A DNA stretch of 64,000 nt from Anaerolineae bacterium (GCA_003327455.1 QOQU01000004.1:326042-390041); one strand, 5' to 3'; counted from the first letter of the stretch, positions 16,356 to 24,490 are shown. Made by a program: numbers and translations. The notes: a model not told the origin generated them from the letters alone.

Positions 16356-16555
16356 CTATCTCCCCTCGCCCCCTGGGAGAGGGGACGGGGGTGAGGGCTT
16401 TCTCCTGCATCCGCCTGCCGCCGCTCGACGCCTTTGTCTTTATCCCTCACCCTAGCCCTCTCCCTAAGGGAGAGGGAATCCATCTCCCCTCGACTCTTGG
16501 GACAGGGGACGGGGGTGAGGGCTTTCTTTTCGTCCGCCAGCAGAGGGGACGGGGT
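16356..16555. repeat. GC-rich dispersed repeat, family C
   Basis: Two to three copies of a pattern in which CTCCCCTCGCCC is followed by GGGAGAGGGGACGGGGGTGA, with an inverted CCCTCACCCT segment between. Closely related copies occur at 19561-19775, 50630-50710 and 62893-63060. The arms can fold into hairpins. Open frames across it are artefacts of its composition. Confidence 0.8.
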
Positions 16556-16565
16556 GAGGACAACT

Positions 16566-17525
16566 TCAAGCTCCAGAGACCTGCAGGCTTTGTTTTAGCA
16601 TCTCGACATACCGCCGCTGATCGATTTCCAACACAATCTCGGCATTCGGCTTCTTCCCTAAAATACCATTCCAATCGACAATGCTCTGCCCGCGGGTAAG
16701 CGAACCCTGGCATTCCACCGTAACTGCTTTCCGCTCGCTTTTTTGAATCAAAGACTCATCCATGGCAATCGCAACTGCCAGCGGATCAGGTTCGTTAACC
16801 CCGCCGTAAAGCGGCAGTTGTTGAGCCATCCGCTGTTGAATCGTACACCGAAAGAAGTCTGCTTTCTTGCTCTCGATTGCAAATAGCTCCTCCAACTCGT
16901 CTGCCTTCAAGCGATGTCTTTCCACCGTCTCCCACGGGACAAGCAGGATGTTGTTCCAGTTCTCCAACACGACAAAGGCAGCTTCTGGATCGAGGTAAAA
17001 ATTGAACTCGGCGGCTGGCAGCCAGGAATTGCCGCGCCCACTGATAACGCCTCCCAGGATTACCAGACGCTGAACCCGTTGCGGCAACGCCGGGTCCAGG
17101 CGGGTTGCCAGGGCAAGATTGGTCAGCGGCCCGATGGCGACGATCGTGTATCCTCCGGGTAGTTGGCGAGTCAGTCGCACCAGCGCCAAAGCCGCAGGTT
17201 CCGCTTCGGGGGATCGGCGAGGAGGAGGAAACTTCGCATCACCCAGACCATCGCTGCCATGCGAGATCGCTCTACGAGGAGGTGTATGGACAAGCGAGTC
17301 CGTGCACCCCGCATAGACCGGTACCTCTTTGCCTGCAACCTCCAGGACGGTCAGGGCGTTGCGGGTGGTCTTTTCCAGAGAGACATTTCCGGCTACGGTC
17401 GTGATGGCTTCCACCTGAACTGCCGCATGTGACAAAGCAAGGATCAGGGCATGAGCGTCGTCCACGCCTGGATCGGTGTCGATGATCAGTCTTTTCTGTA
17501 AAGTTGGTTCCTTCTTCATAACCAT
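16566..17525 (-). CDS. Inosine-uridine preferring nucleoside hydrolase family protein
   Basis: Hydrolyses the N-glycosidic bond of ribonucleosides to base and ribose for salvage. The 319-residue protein opens with the calcium-site signature RLIIDTDPGVDDAHAL, has AIGPLTNLALA around residue 128, and ENFNFYLDPEAA-type AEFNFYLDPEAA near 170, all expected in active members. The region near residue 240 reads GGVNEPDPLAVA: the Asp ligand of the metal site is kept, but the His that precedes it in the classic protozoan enzymes is Pro, as in some family branches, so substrate preference is uncertain. A second ATG two codons inside (17519) may be the real start. It faces the adhesin unit tail to tail across repeats. 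Confidence 0.9.
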   Translation of the reverse strand: MVMKKEPTLQKRLIIDTDPGVDDAHALILALSHAAVQVEAITTVAGNVSLEKTTRNALTVLEVAGKEVPVYAGCTDSLVHTPPRRAISHGSDGLGDAKFPPPRRSPEAEPAALALVRLTRQLPGGYTIVAIGPLTNLALATRLDPALPQRVQRLVILGGVISGRGNSWLPAAEFNFYLDPEAAFVVLENWNNILLVPWETVERHRLKADELEELFAIESKKADFFRCTIQQRMAQQLPLYGGVNEPDPLAVAIAMDESLIQKSERKAVTVECQGSLTRGQSIVDWNGILGKKPNAEIVLEIDQRRYVEMLKQSLQVSGA

Positions 17526-17607
17526 CCTGCCATCCTGAAGTCAATTCGAATATCCAATGTTAGCATGGTTGTGAAGGTCCATCAAGCTGTTAAACAGGAT
17601 AAAAGAA

Positions 17608-17616
17608 TGATACAAT
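17608..17616 (+). promoter_or_regulatory. Extended -10 element before the sigma factor gene
   Basis: TGATACAAT matches the TGnTAnAAT extended -10 form, 48 bases before the ATG at 17664. No good -35 box is seen, which is usual for extended -10 promoters. Similar TGnTATAAT boxes precede add, mntA and the ubiD-family gene in this window. Confidence 0.5.
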
Positions 17617-17663
17617 GTAGTTCAGACCGGCTGCTGTAACTTTCTACTCTTATTGTTCATCCA

Positions 17664-18275
17664 ATGGTTAACGAGAAACAAGACCAACCCCTTTCCATTG
17701 AAGCTTTGCGGCGCGGCGACCGGGCTGAATTCGCTCGCATGGTCGAACGATATGATGCTTATATCTATCGTCTGGCGATGCGAATTCTCGGTAATCCCCA
17801 GGATGCCGAGGATGTACTGCAAGAAACTTTCATCAAAGCCTATAAGCACTTACCCGACTTCGATGGTCGCTCGAGCCTTTCTACGTGGTTATACCGCATT
17901 GCGACGAATGAAGCCTTGATGCTCCTGCGGAAAGAAAAGGGCGGGATGGTTTCTTTAGATGAACCAAATTCGAATGACGAAGAGGATATTGAGCCAATTC
18001 AAATCGTCGATTGGTGTTGCTTACCGGAAGAGATGTTGATGAACGCCGAAACCAGAAAAATGCTCGAACAAGCACTTGCCAGATTGTCCCCCGCCCTACG
18101 AGTGGTTCTCGTGCTGCGCGATTGGCAAGGATTGTCAACCCGAGAGACCAGTGAAATTTTACAAATCAGCGAAGAGGCAGTTAAGACGCGCCTCTCGCGG
18201 GCGCGCCTGCAACTGCGCCAGTGGCTCTCAGAGTATTTTCACCAACAATATGGCCTGGAGAACTTAGCCCCATGA
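17664..18275 (+). CDS. ECF-type RNA polymerase sigma factor
   Basis: A 203-residue sigma-70-family protein with region 2 (YIYRLAMRILGNPQDAEDVL, then QETFIKAYKHLPDFDGRSSL and WLYRIATNEALMLLRKEK) and region 4 (LARLSPALRVVLVLRDWQGL, STRETSEILQISEEAVKTRL). These recognise the -10 and -35 of a small regulon. The linker is acidic (SNDEEDIEP). It overlaps its anti-sigma gene by four bases (ATGA), the standard arrangement in which the anti-sigma holds the sigma until a signal arrives. Redox genes follow downstream, which makes an oxidative or thiol signal plausible. Confidence 0.95.
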   Translation: MVNEKQDQPLSIEALRRGDRAEFARMVERYDAYIYRLAMRILGNPQDAEDVLQETFIKAYKHLPDFDGRSSLSTWLYRIATNEALMLLRKEKGGMVSLDEPNSNDEEDIEPIQIVDWCCLPEEMLMNAETRKMLEQALARLSPALRVVLVLRDWQGLSTRETSEILQISEEAVKTRLSRARLQLRQWLSEYFHQQYGLENLAP

Positions 18276-18535
18276 GCGATCAGCGTCCCTCCTGCCGTGA
18301 AATGCTCAGTTCTCTCTCTGATTACCTGGATGGAGAGCTGGAATCCGAGCTTTGTGCTGCCATTGAAAGCCATCTGGCAGAATGTGAAAATTGCCGTATC
18401 GTCGTGGACACCCTGCGAAAGACCATCACCCTCTATCGCCAACACGCCAAGGAAGAACTTCCCCTGCCCGAAGATGTGCGCTTTCGCCTGTTCAAACGCC
18501 TTAACCTCGAAGATTTCTTGAAAAATGCAGGTTAA
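18272..18535 (+). CDS. Zinc-binding anti-sigma factor (zf-HC2)
   Basis: The 87-residue protein starts at ATG 18272, overlapping the sigma gene stop. It has the zinc anti-sigma motif: an early Cys (RPSCREM), then HLAECENC giving H-x3-C-x2-C, which coordinates zinc and clamps the sigma factor. No membrane segment is present, so it is a soluble ZAS-type anti-sigma like RsrA, which in actinobacteria senses thiol oxidation. The C-terminal part (LPLPEDVRFRLFKRLNLEDF) is helical. Sensing of redox stress is inferred from the family and from the PDO, TlpA-like and OsmC genes downstream. Confidence 0.92.
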   Translation: MSDQRPSCREMLSSLSDYLDGELESELCAAIESHLAECENCRIVVDTLRKTITLYRQHAKEELPLPEDVRFRLFKRLNLEDFLKNAG

Positions 18536-18570
18536 GTAACGTTTTCTGCAAGCAGTGCATCTATAAGCAT

Positions 18571-18759
18571 GTGGAAGATAAAATCATCAGGCTCGCTTTG
18601 AATCTGGCATTGCCAGAGAAAGAAGAAACATCTCCGCAGAAACCACCTCAGGCTGGCGATTGGTGTCCGAAATGCCGGAGCGAGCGCCTGGATTATGATG
18701 GGACACTGACACTGGTCTGTCCGAGGTGCGGCGTGCTGGAAGGAGGTTGTTTTACCTGA
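18571..18759 (+). CDS. Small zinc-ribbon protein, unknown function
   Basis: A 62-residue frame from GTG 18571, 35 bases after the anti-sigma gene. The second half has two CxxC pairs (WCPKCRSERLDYDGTLTLVC, then CPRCGVLEGGC), the knuckle spacing of a zinc ribbon, with a short acidic helix in front. In the same frame but before the GTG the sequence reads FCKQCIYKH, another CxxC, so the true start may be further upstream with no standard codon visible. No ribosome binding site is convincing. The clean Cys pattern argues for a real gene, possibly part of the sigma/anti-sigma operon. Confidence 0.5.
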   Translation: MEDKIIRLALNLALPEKEETSPQKPPQAGDWCPKCRSERLDYDGTLTLVCPRCGVLEGGCFT

Positions 18760-18873
18760 TAGCTTTCTCCCCTCCGGGTGAGGGTAGTCAGAGAACAGGA
18801 AGGGTTTCGAGAAACACATTCCACTCGAGCAAGTGAAAATTTTAGAAGATTTTTTAAATTCAGGAAGGAAGAT

Positions 18874-19554
18874 ATGAACCAACAATTACTAGATGAAGAA
18901 ATCCGCAGTCAAGTACGCGAGGTTTTCAATGATCTGAATCAGGATATTGCAGTTTTGTTTTTTGGGAAGGAACAGGATTGCGATACGTGTGCAGATACCT
19001 ACCAACTGTTGCAAGAGGTCAGTGAGCTTTCAGATAAAATCCATCTGGCAAGATACGACCTTGAACTGGATGCTGAGACCGCCAGGCGTTATAACGTGGA
19101 TAAGGCGCCAGGCATCGTCATCGCTGCCAAAGACGGCGATCAGATCATTGATTACGGTGTGCGCTATGCCGGCATTCCAGCCGGGCATGAATTTAGCTCG
19201 CTGATCCATGATTTTCTGCTGGTTTCAGGACGCGATTCGGGCTTATCTCAACAAACCCGTGATCTGCTCAAAAAGGTCAACCAGCCGGTGTTGTTACAGG
19301 TCTTTGTAACCCCCTCCTGCCCTTATTGTCCGCGGGCGGTGGTGCTTGCCCATCAGATGGCAATGGAGCATCCTTTGATTCAATCGGAGATGGTCGAGGC
19401 TATCGAGTTCCCTGAGCTATCCGATCGCTTTGGGGTCAGTGGCGTCCCTCAGACAACGATCAACGAAGGAGCCGGGACAATCGTTGGAGCCGTACCTGAA
19501 GAACATCTTCTGGCAGAAATCCTGCGGGTGGTTGGTAAAAAAGCCGAGGCTTGA
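18874..19554 (+). CDS. Protein disulfide oxidoreductase (PDO), double glutaredoxin/thioredoxin fold
   Basis: ATG 18874 follows GGAAGGA; the open frame upstream is read-through. The 226-residue protein consists of two thioredoxin folds. The first has the active site DCDTCADTY (CDTC), the second TPSCPYCPRAV (CPYC). This length and two-site plan match the PDO family of thermophiles, which makes or shuffles cytoplasmic disulfides with a thioredoxin reductase. The cis-Pro loops VDKAPGIVI and VSGVPQTTI are present. It may belong to the regulon of the redox-type sigma/anti-sigma pair upstream, together with tlpA-like and osmC genes. A PDO is often taken as a mark of thermophily. Confidence 0.92.
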   Translation: MNQQLLDEEIRSQVREVFNDLNQDIAVLFFGKEQDCDTCADTYQLLQEVSELSDKIHLARYDLELDAETARRYNVDKAPGIVIAAKDGDQIIDYGVRYAGIPAGHEFSSLIHDFLLVSGRDSGLSQQTRDLLKKVNQPVLLQVFVTPSCPYCPRAVVLAHQMAMEHPLIQSEMVEAIEFPELSDRFGVSGVPQTTINEGAGTIVGAVPEEHLLAEILRVVGKKAEA

Positions 19555-19560
19555 AACTAG

Positions 19561-19775
19561 CTCCCCTCGCCCCGTGGGAGAGGGGACGGGGGTGAGGGCA
19601 TCCTCCCCTCGCCAAAAAGACGAGGGGACGGGGGTGAGGGCCTCCCCTGGCGTGCCGAGACACCTGGGCGCATTTATCCTTATCCCTCACCCTAACCCTC
19701 TCCCTAAGCGAGAGGGAATCCATCTCCCCTCGCCCTTCGGGAGAGGGGACGGGGGTGAGGGCCTCCCCTCGCCCT
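19561..19775. repeat. GC-rich dispersed repeat, family C
   Basis: Three direct copies of GGGAGAGGGGACGGGGGTGA-like sequence and one inverted CCCTCACCCTAACCCTCTCC segment. It shares its words with 16356-16555 and 62893-63060. It fills the space between the PDO and TlpA-like genes. Confidence 0.8.
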
Positions 19776-19812
19776 CAGACAATAACCTTAACCCGGTGAG
19801 GTTAGCAGGACG

Positions 19813-20400
19813 ATGAAGCGGAGAAAATCATCCAAATCTACGTTATCCTCCTCAAACCGCAAAGCGTTCAGCTTGAGCCTGGTGGGGCTTGGTTTGATCT
19901 TGATTGGTGTAGCAGCTTTTTACCTGCTCTTCAACACCGATGGGAGCGTTAGCGCGGGTGAAGCCAGTGCTCGACCGGCCGAATTGAATCGCACCGCGCC
20001 AGATTTAACGCTAAGGGACTTAGAGGGCAATCCGGTCTCCTTAGCAGATTACCGCGGACAGGTGGTATTGGTTAACAATTGGGCAACCTGGTGTCCTCCC
20101 TGCCGGGCCGAGATGCCGGTTCTCGAAGCCTATTATCAGGCACACCACCAGAAAGGATTTGTCATTCTGGCAATCGAAGCTGGCGACCCGGTCGAGGAAG
20201 TGCGCGCCTTCGTGAGCCAGTATGGACTGAGCTTTCCGGTTTTACTCGACCCCGATGGGCATTCCCTGGCTGCCTTTGGCAACCCGGCTTTGCCAAACAC
20301 CTATATCATTGACCGGCAGGGAAGGGTTCGGCTGGCATGGACAGGAGCGGTGAACCGAAAAACCTTGGAGACTTATCTTACCCCTTTACTGGAGGAGTGA
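19813..20400 (+). CDS. Membrane-anchored TlpA/ResA-like thioredoxin
   Basis: The 195-residue protein has a Ser/Lys-rich cytoplasmic start, one membrane span (SLVGLGLILIGVAAFYLLF, about residues 24-43), and an outside AhpC/TSA-TlpA domain. NNWATWCPPCRAEMPVLE holds the WCPPC active site and NPALPNTYIIDRQG the cis-Pro loop. Such proteins reduce disulfides in exported proteins, mainly apocytochromes c, using electrons from CcdA/DsbD, which are not in this window. It is six bases ahead of the osmC-like gene and downstream of the cytoplasmic PDO. Confidence 0.93.
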   Translation: MKRRKSSKSTLSSSNRKAFSLSLVGLGLILIGVAAFYLLFNTDGSVSAGEASARPAELNRTAPDLTLRDLEGNPVSLADYRGQVVLVNNWATWCPPCRAEMPVLEAYYQAHHQKGFVILAIEAGDPVEEVRAFVSQYGLSFPVLLDPDGHSLAAFGNPALPNTYIIDRQGRVRLAWTGAVNRKTLETYLTPLLEE

Positions 20401-20406
20401 ACGGCT

Positions 20407-20877
20407 ATGCAAGTTGAGGTTACCTGGAAAGGAAGACTCTCCTTTGACGGAAAGGCAGAAAGCGGGTTTACCGTCCCTTTAGGCTCCACCCCTGACGTGG
20501 GTGGAGACAACGACGGCTTTCGCCCGATGGAACTGATGGCTCTCAGCCTGGCTGGTTGTACGGCAATGGACGTGATCTCGATTTTGAGCAAGAAACGGCA
20601 GGCAGTCAGCGATTTTCGAGTTGCAGTCCGTACCGAGCGGGCTGCCGAGCATCCCAAAGTCTTCACCCAAGCCACCATTGAATATCACATCAGCGGCAAG
20701 GGAGTTCAGGAGGAGGCAGTCGTGCGCGCCATCGAGCTTTCGGCAACCCGCTATTGTCCGGCACAGGCCATGCTGAAACAAGTCTTCCCCATTGATTTGA
20801 TCTATTTTATTTACGAGGAAGAAGACGGATCGAAAAAGTTCATTACCCAGGGGAGATACCAGCCTGCGCTTACTTGA
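20407..20877 (+). CDS. OsmC/Ohr-family protein
   Basis: A 156-residue thiol peroxidase-type protein that in characterised relatives reduces organic hydroperoxides or fatty-acid peroxides. The two reactive cysteines are in the normal places: ALSLAGCTAMDVIS near residue 58 and SATRYCPAQAML near residue 120. It follows the TlpA-like gene by six bases, so the two are co-transcribed, and it converges with the methyltransferase gene, overlapping it by eight bases. The branch resembles YhfA-like proteins, whose substrate is less certain. Confidence 0.92.
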   Translation: MQVEVTWKGRLSFDGKAESGFTVPLGSTPDVGGDNDGFRPMELMALSLAGCTAMDVISILSKKRQAVSDFRVAVRTERAAEHPKVFTQATIEYHISGKGVQEEAVVRAIELSATRYCPAQAMLKQVFPIDLIYFIYEEEDGSKKFITQGRYQPALT

Positions 20878-21787
20878 TAGCTAAAACGCCAAACGCCTGG
20901 GGCTTGCGAATGACTCGGCTGAAGCCCGCCTCGAGCAAGCGTCGGATCACCCCGCGCAAAAGACCGGCACCCATCTTGCTCTGCAGGTCGCCGATGTAGT
21001 GAAACATGCGCCCGCGTTCCCGCAAGACGCGCACACAATGGCGGTAAAATTCGCTGGAGTAGAGTTCTCCGGCCAGGCTAAAAGTAGGAGGGTCATGCAG
21101 GATCAGGCTAAAGTGATTGCCCGGCAGATCTTGAATGACCTCAAAGACATCCCCAATCACCAGGCGAATCCTGGGATTCTCGAATAGCTCTTTCGACCAC
21201 GGGTTTTGGCGGGCAATCTCGATCACCGCTGGCTCGATCTCGATGGTCATCACCTCCTGGGCAGTTTTTGCAGCCTGAATGGCGGTATAGCCCAGTCCGG
21301 TAGCGGTATCGAGAATCGCTCCGTAAGCGCCACCGGCAGCTTTGAGCTTGCGTTGCGTATCCTGCCAGGGGTCGATGTCTTTGATGCGGTGCATCGGAAG
21401 ACCGCCAAGCAACAGAGCAGGCGCGGCGTTGGTTGGCATCAAGCCGATGGTGAGATCGGAGCTTTGTCCAATCAGGCGCAGAGGGTGCGGAATGTTCTGC
21501 TCGATCCGATAGCAAGTGGTTTGGTTTTCGCCAATCTGGCGCAGGACTTCCCAGTCCAGTTGTTGACCATCTGGCAATAGAACGCCTTGCGGTTGCAGGC
21601 TGACCTGGCAGGTGCTGATCCCTAAATCTAAAGAGACTTCAGCGCGCTCTTTGCCTTGTTGAAACTGGTGCAGCAAAGCCTGCGCGATTTGCCAGGTCAG
21701 GATGGGAGGCTGGGTTAACGGTGACATTTGCCTGGAGGAATCCCTTCGCCGTGGCAGGTCGTCCCAAACGAGGTCCAGGGAAAGCAT
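20870..21787 (-). CDS. Class I SAM-dependent methyltransferase, spermidine-synthase-like fold
   Basis: The 305-residue protein has a poorly conserved N-terminal 110 residues and a Rossmann-type SAM domain: ILDTATGLGYTAIQAA (motif I), VMTIEIEPAVIEIAR (acidic end of strand 2), RIRLVIGDVFEVIQDL, and ILHDPPTFSLAGELYSSEFY (motif IV). The DPP followed by an aromatic could support N-methylation, but an HDPP form together with FHYIGD is typical of a group of archaeal and Chloroflexi proteins with no known substrate. It is monocistronic, and no partner gene indicates its role. Confidence 0.8.
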   Translation of the reverse strand: MLSLDLVWDDLPRRRDSSRQMSPLTQPPILTWQIAQALLHQFQQGKERAEVSLDLGISTCQVSLQPQGVLLPDGQQLDWEVLRQIGENQTTCYRIEQNIPHPLRLIGQSSDLTIGLMPTNAAPALLLGGLPMHRIKDIDPWQDTQRKLKAAGGAYGAILDTATGLGYTAIQAAKTAQEVMTIEIEPAVIEIARQNPWSKELFENPRIRLVIGDVFEVIQDLPGNHFSLILHDPPTFSLAGELYSSEFYRHCVRVLRERGRMFHYIGDLQSKMGAGLLRGVIRRLLEAGFSRVIRKPQAFGVLAIK

Positions 21788-21818
21788 CCCTTCCTCCTTT
21801 CGTGGCAGAGAAAATGGA

Positions 21819-22196
21819 TCATTCGATGAAAATTTCGACGTGTTCCCCGTCTTCCTCGTCGTAAACGTCGATCAACTTGCCCTGGGCGCCTTCCTGGATA
21901 GCCGCTATGAGTTCATCGAAGGCGACATCTGGAGCATACTTTGAGGCAATGTTCAATCCAACATCCACCAGACCGATGGGTAAATTGACCGAGGCTTTGG
22001 GCTTGCCGGTTGCCATATCAGTAACGCGCACCCTTAGCCAGCGGGCTTTATCGCCCGGCGGACGGGTGAAATTGCGCGTTCGAGCGCTTTTTTCTCCTGC
22101 ACTGAGGGCGGCAAGCAGTTTTGCCCCTTCTTCGGCGGTGATTTTGCCTTCGTCAATCATCTTGAGGATGCGCATCCGTTCTTCTGAAGAGACCAT
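21819..22196 (-). CDS. YvlB/SHOCT-like small regulator-type protein
   Basis: ATG 22196 follows AAAGGAG; the upstream frame belongs to the neighbouring gene. The 125-residue protein starts with a helical motif RMRILKMIDEGKITAEEGAK LLAAL, written here in two parts, known from YvlB/LiaX-type proteins. The rest (WLRVRVTDMATGKPKASVNL, then PIGLVDVGLNIASKYAPDV) resembles the domain found in DUF4097-associated proteins, and the last 25 residues are acidic. It is third in an operon with a DUF4097 protein and a DUF2089 protein, both with the same helical motif. In Firmicutes related proteins belong to the envelope-stress response; that role here is only inferred. Confidence 0.75.
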   Translation of the reverse strand: MVSSEERMRILKMIDEGKITAEEGAKLLAALSAGEKSARTRNFTRPPGDKARWLRVRVTDMATGKPKASVNLPIGLVDVGLNIASKYAPDVAFDELIAAIQEGAQGKLIDVYDEEDGEHVEIFIE

Positions 22197-22209
22197 GAGC
22201 CCACTCCTT

Positions 22210-23433
22210 TCAAGCATCGCCCTCGAGGGCAGCCAGTAGTTTCTCTGCCTCTGCAACGCTAATCTTCTTTTGTTCCAGCATTTTCAGGATAAACAGACGT
22301 TCTTCGTAAATTGCCTCCGAGCCAGTCTTTTCGTCTGTTGGCTCTCGTTTGCGGCCGAAGCCAAACTTTTCGATAAAACTGAGTTTGGCCCTCTGTTCCG
22401 AACGGCGTTGCGCTTCGGCAAGCTTTTGCTCCATCCTTTCCTGGGCCCGGCGCATTTTCTCTTGCAGGCGTGCGCCGGGGTCTCGGGCAGCAAACGGAGG
22501 GGGCTCCGGTGGCTCTACCGGCACAGCAGCCGCAGCGCCCAATCTGCCCATCTGTTCTGCAAAGCGATCCATCTGCTCTTGAAAGGCATCGAGTTGAGTT
22601 TGAAACTGACGGCGAACTCTTTCAGAAATCTGGTTCACTTCTTCGTTGAAGATTGCATCGAGATCTTCTTCCTCCTCAAGGATCGCCTGGCGGACGATGA
22701 AGACGATTTTGCCTCCAGCCTGAAGGTCGAAAGGGTAAAGTCCTTCTCCGATAGTTGTCTGATGCGTTGTCTCGGTGAGGTGCTTCTTTTCCCCCGCCTG
22801 GATCAGGTGGATGTCCCGTGCTCCGCTGACCAGGCTAAGCCGTGGCTGGAGGGCATCCGAAACTTCGCAGTGAATCGCCCCCCCGGCCTTCAGGGTTACC
22901 TCGCGACCGTTGAAGACATTCCATTCAACGCGTGCGAAACCACCAACGGTTGCCTGTAAGGAGGCGCTCAAGTTGCGTCCATCGAGGTTGCCGCCCACTT
23001 GCCCGAAAACAATCTCTCCTCCCACATGGCGGGCGATCACACTGCCTCCCACACTCTGGCAGTTAATCGAACCCAACACATCTTTGACCATCAGGCTGCC
23101 GTTGACTGCTCCAAGCGAAAGATTGGCAATACTGCGACAGACCAGAGAACCGCCAACCTGCTCAATTCGCAGGTCGCTATCCAGGTACTTCAGGCGCAGA
23201 TTGCCATTAACCTGTCCGATCTGGAGACGGGCTGCGCGTGGCACGCGCAAGACACAATCGGTCGCCGTTCGCAAGAGAATGCCATCTTCTTTCTCGACCA
23301 GTTCACTATGCTCATCATCGCTGCTGATGAAGATCTCACTTCTCATCCAGCCTTTGATCTGTAAACTTCCGCCAACCTTTTCGATCTGGACGGAGGGAGT
23401 TAATCCCAGGGTTTTTTGATAGATAGTTTTCAT
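22210..23433 (-). CDS. DUF4097-family beta-solenoid protein with coiled coil and YvlB-type motif
   Basis: A 407-residue protein. Residues 15-260 are short beta repeats with recurring VGG/VNG turns (IEKVGGSLQIKG, IGQVNGNLRLK, IEQVGGSLVCRS, CQSVGGSVIARHVGG, FGQVGGNLDG), the pattern of a DUF4097 right-handed beta-solenoid. Residues 270-370 are charged and helical with Gln/Glu-rich coiled coil and a Pro-rich break (VEPPEPPPF). The end, RLFILKMLEQKKISVAEAEK, repeats the motif seen in both neighbours. No signal peptide or membrane span exists, so it is cytoplasmic. ATGA overlap links it to the DUF2089 gene. The function is unknown. Confidence 0.78.
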   Translation of the reverse strand: MKTIYQKTLGLTPSVQIEKVGGSLQIKGWMRSEIFISSDDEHSELVEKEDGILLRTATDCVLRVPRAARLQIGQVNGNLRLKYLDSDLRIEQVGGSLVCRSIANLSLGAVNGSLMVKDVLGSINCQSVGGSVIARHVGGEIVFGQVGGNLDGRNLSASLQATVGGFARVEWNVFNGREVTLKAGGAIHCEVSDALQPRLSLVSGARDIHLIQAGEKKHLTETTHQTTIGEGLYPFDLQAGGKIVFIVRQAILEEEEDLDAIFNEEVNQISERVRRQFQTQLDAFQEQMDRFAEQMGRLGAAAAVPVEPPEPPPFAARDPGARLQEKMRRAQERMEQKLAEAQRRSEQRAKLSFIEKFGFGRKREPTDEKTGSEAIYEERLFILKMLEQKKISVAEAEKLLAALEGDA

Positions 23434-23822
23434 TCTTCGCCTCCTTCTTCTAAGAGACGCAAAGCTTCCTGAACGCCAATCTCCCCTTTTTCAAGGGCTT
23501 GCAATACTTGTTGGCGCTGGACTGGCGTTCGGAGCGGTTGATTCTCCTCTGCGCCGTAGGGCTCATAGCCCAAAGCGCGGATGATCTCATGCAGGCGGTT
23601 GCGAATGGTCGGATAGGACAAACCGATCTCCGTTTCCATAGACTTGATTTTGCCTTCACAGCGGATAAACGTTTTGACGAATTGCCATTGCTCCGGGCTA
23701 AGGTTCGCAAAAGCCGGCTGACGGAAACGGCCTTCAAAGACAGTTTCACAGCCCTGACACTCGAAGCGGGTGATCATGAGTTCACCCTGACACAATGGGC
23801 AGGTCGTAGGCATTTCGGCCAT
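23430..23822 (-). CDS. DUF2089 zinc-ribbon/HTH protein
   Basis: From ATG 23822 (MAEMPTT) the protein has 130 residues. Two CxxC pairs (TTCPLCQGELM and FECQGCETVF) form an N-terminal zinc ribbon; the middle (EQWQFVKTFIRCEGKIKSME and GLSYPTIRNRLHEIIRALGY) is a helix-turn-helix that looks like a sigma region 4 type reader. The last 30 residues contain RQQVLQALEKGEIGVQEALR LLEEG, the motif shared with the two downstream proteins. It is likely the DNA-binding regulator of the three-gene operon it heads. The five-base motif TTGAT and its complement at 23848-23871 might be its operator. Confidence 0.85.
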   Translation of the reverse strand: MAEMPTTCPLCQGELMITRFECQGCETVFEGRFRQPAFANLSPEQWQFVKTFIRCEGKIKSMETEIGLSYPTIRNRLHEIIRALGYEPYGAEENQPLRTPVQRQQVLQALEKGEIGVQEALRLLEEGGEE

Positions 23823-23847
23823 GGTATCTATCCTCAATAAACATAAC

Positions 23848-23871
23848 TTGATCTATATAAAATTATATCAA
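23848..23871 (-). promoter_or_regulatory. AT-rich inverted repeat before the DUF2089 operon
   Basis: TTGAT (23848-23852) and ATCAA (23867-23871) face each other around 14 AT-rich bases, 26 bases before the DUF2089 start. The whole stretch to 23940 is unusually AT-rich and must contain the operon promoter. It is a weak candidate operator. Confidence 0.35.
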
Positions 23872-23943
23872 ATAATTTAATATTTACAAGATATAAATTT
23901 AGCCAAACTTAAAGTATAAGTTAATATTTTCAAACCTCAATTA

Positions 23944-24040
23944 CACCTCTGGGCTTCCGGACGTCCCATCCGAAACACCTCTGGGCTTTCGGGCGTCTCG
24001 CCCGATCTGCTCCGATCAATCACCCCCTGGGCATTTGGTT
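23944..24040. repeat. Palindromic repeat, family B relics
   Basis: Two copies, 32 bases apart, of CACCTCTGGGCTT followed by a palindrome such as TCGGGCGTCTCGCCCGA, and a degraded third copy. The family matches the tandem array at 35471-35679. The stretch from here to the add promoter (24041-24398) contains no gene that can be supported; one 104-residue frame shows no conserved feature. Confidence 0.7.
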
Positions 24041-24398
24041 ATCTCGCCCAACTCGCTCCAAACCCGCTTCTACCCCTCAGGGTAATAAGGTCGGCGATCA
24101 AGCCCTGAATGGACTGGCGGACGGGATGTCCACAAACCCAGTGTTCCCCGCTACGCCGGCAGTCTTGCCCGCTATATATTTCGCCACCCTTCCGAAATCA
24201 AAACTGATCTCTGACCTGCCCAGATTAGTTATTGCTGGGCGAAATGGACTGCGCCCAACGCAAACTGCCAATGTCCGCCATACAAGGTGTTTTTTGGAAA
24301 TCGGTAATGGATTTTATCGTTTGGCATGGGATGGACAAGGCGGCAGTCAGGATTTCGGGTTCAGCCGCCGGCAGTCAGACAGGAGACAACTCCAAACG

Positions 24399-24490
24399 TA
24401 CCGTCAGGCTTGCCTGATATCCGCCGCCTTACCTGACTGACCAGAAGGTCGGTGGTAAGCCCGAAAGTACCGCCAGGCTCGCCTGGTATA
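24399..24490. repeat. Palindromic repeat, family A (inverse orientation)
   Basis: TACCGTCAGGCTTGCCTGAT (24399-24418), GACCAGAAGGTCGGTGGTA and TACCGCCAGGCTCGCCTGGT (24468-24487) are the reverse-strand counterparts of the palindromes at 13119-13472. This shows the family is dispersed over the chromosome in both orientations. Confidence 0.8.

Noticed and set aside
16325..16699. Open frames across the GC-rich family C repeat
   Set aside because: They are produced by the repeat composition and run into the nucleoside hydrolase gene on the other strand.
24126..24440. 104-residue frame before add
   Set aside because: No ribosome binding site, contains family A palindromes and has no conserved pattern.
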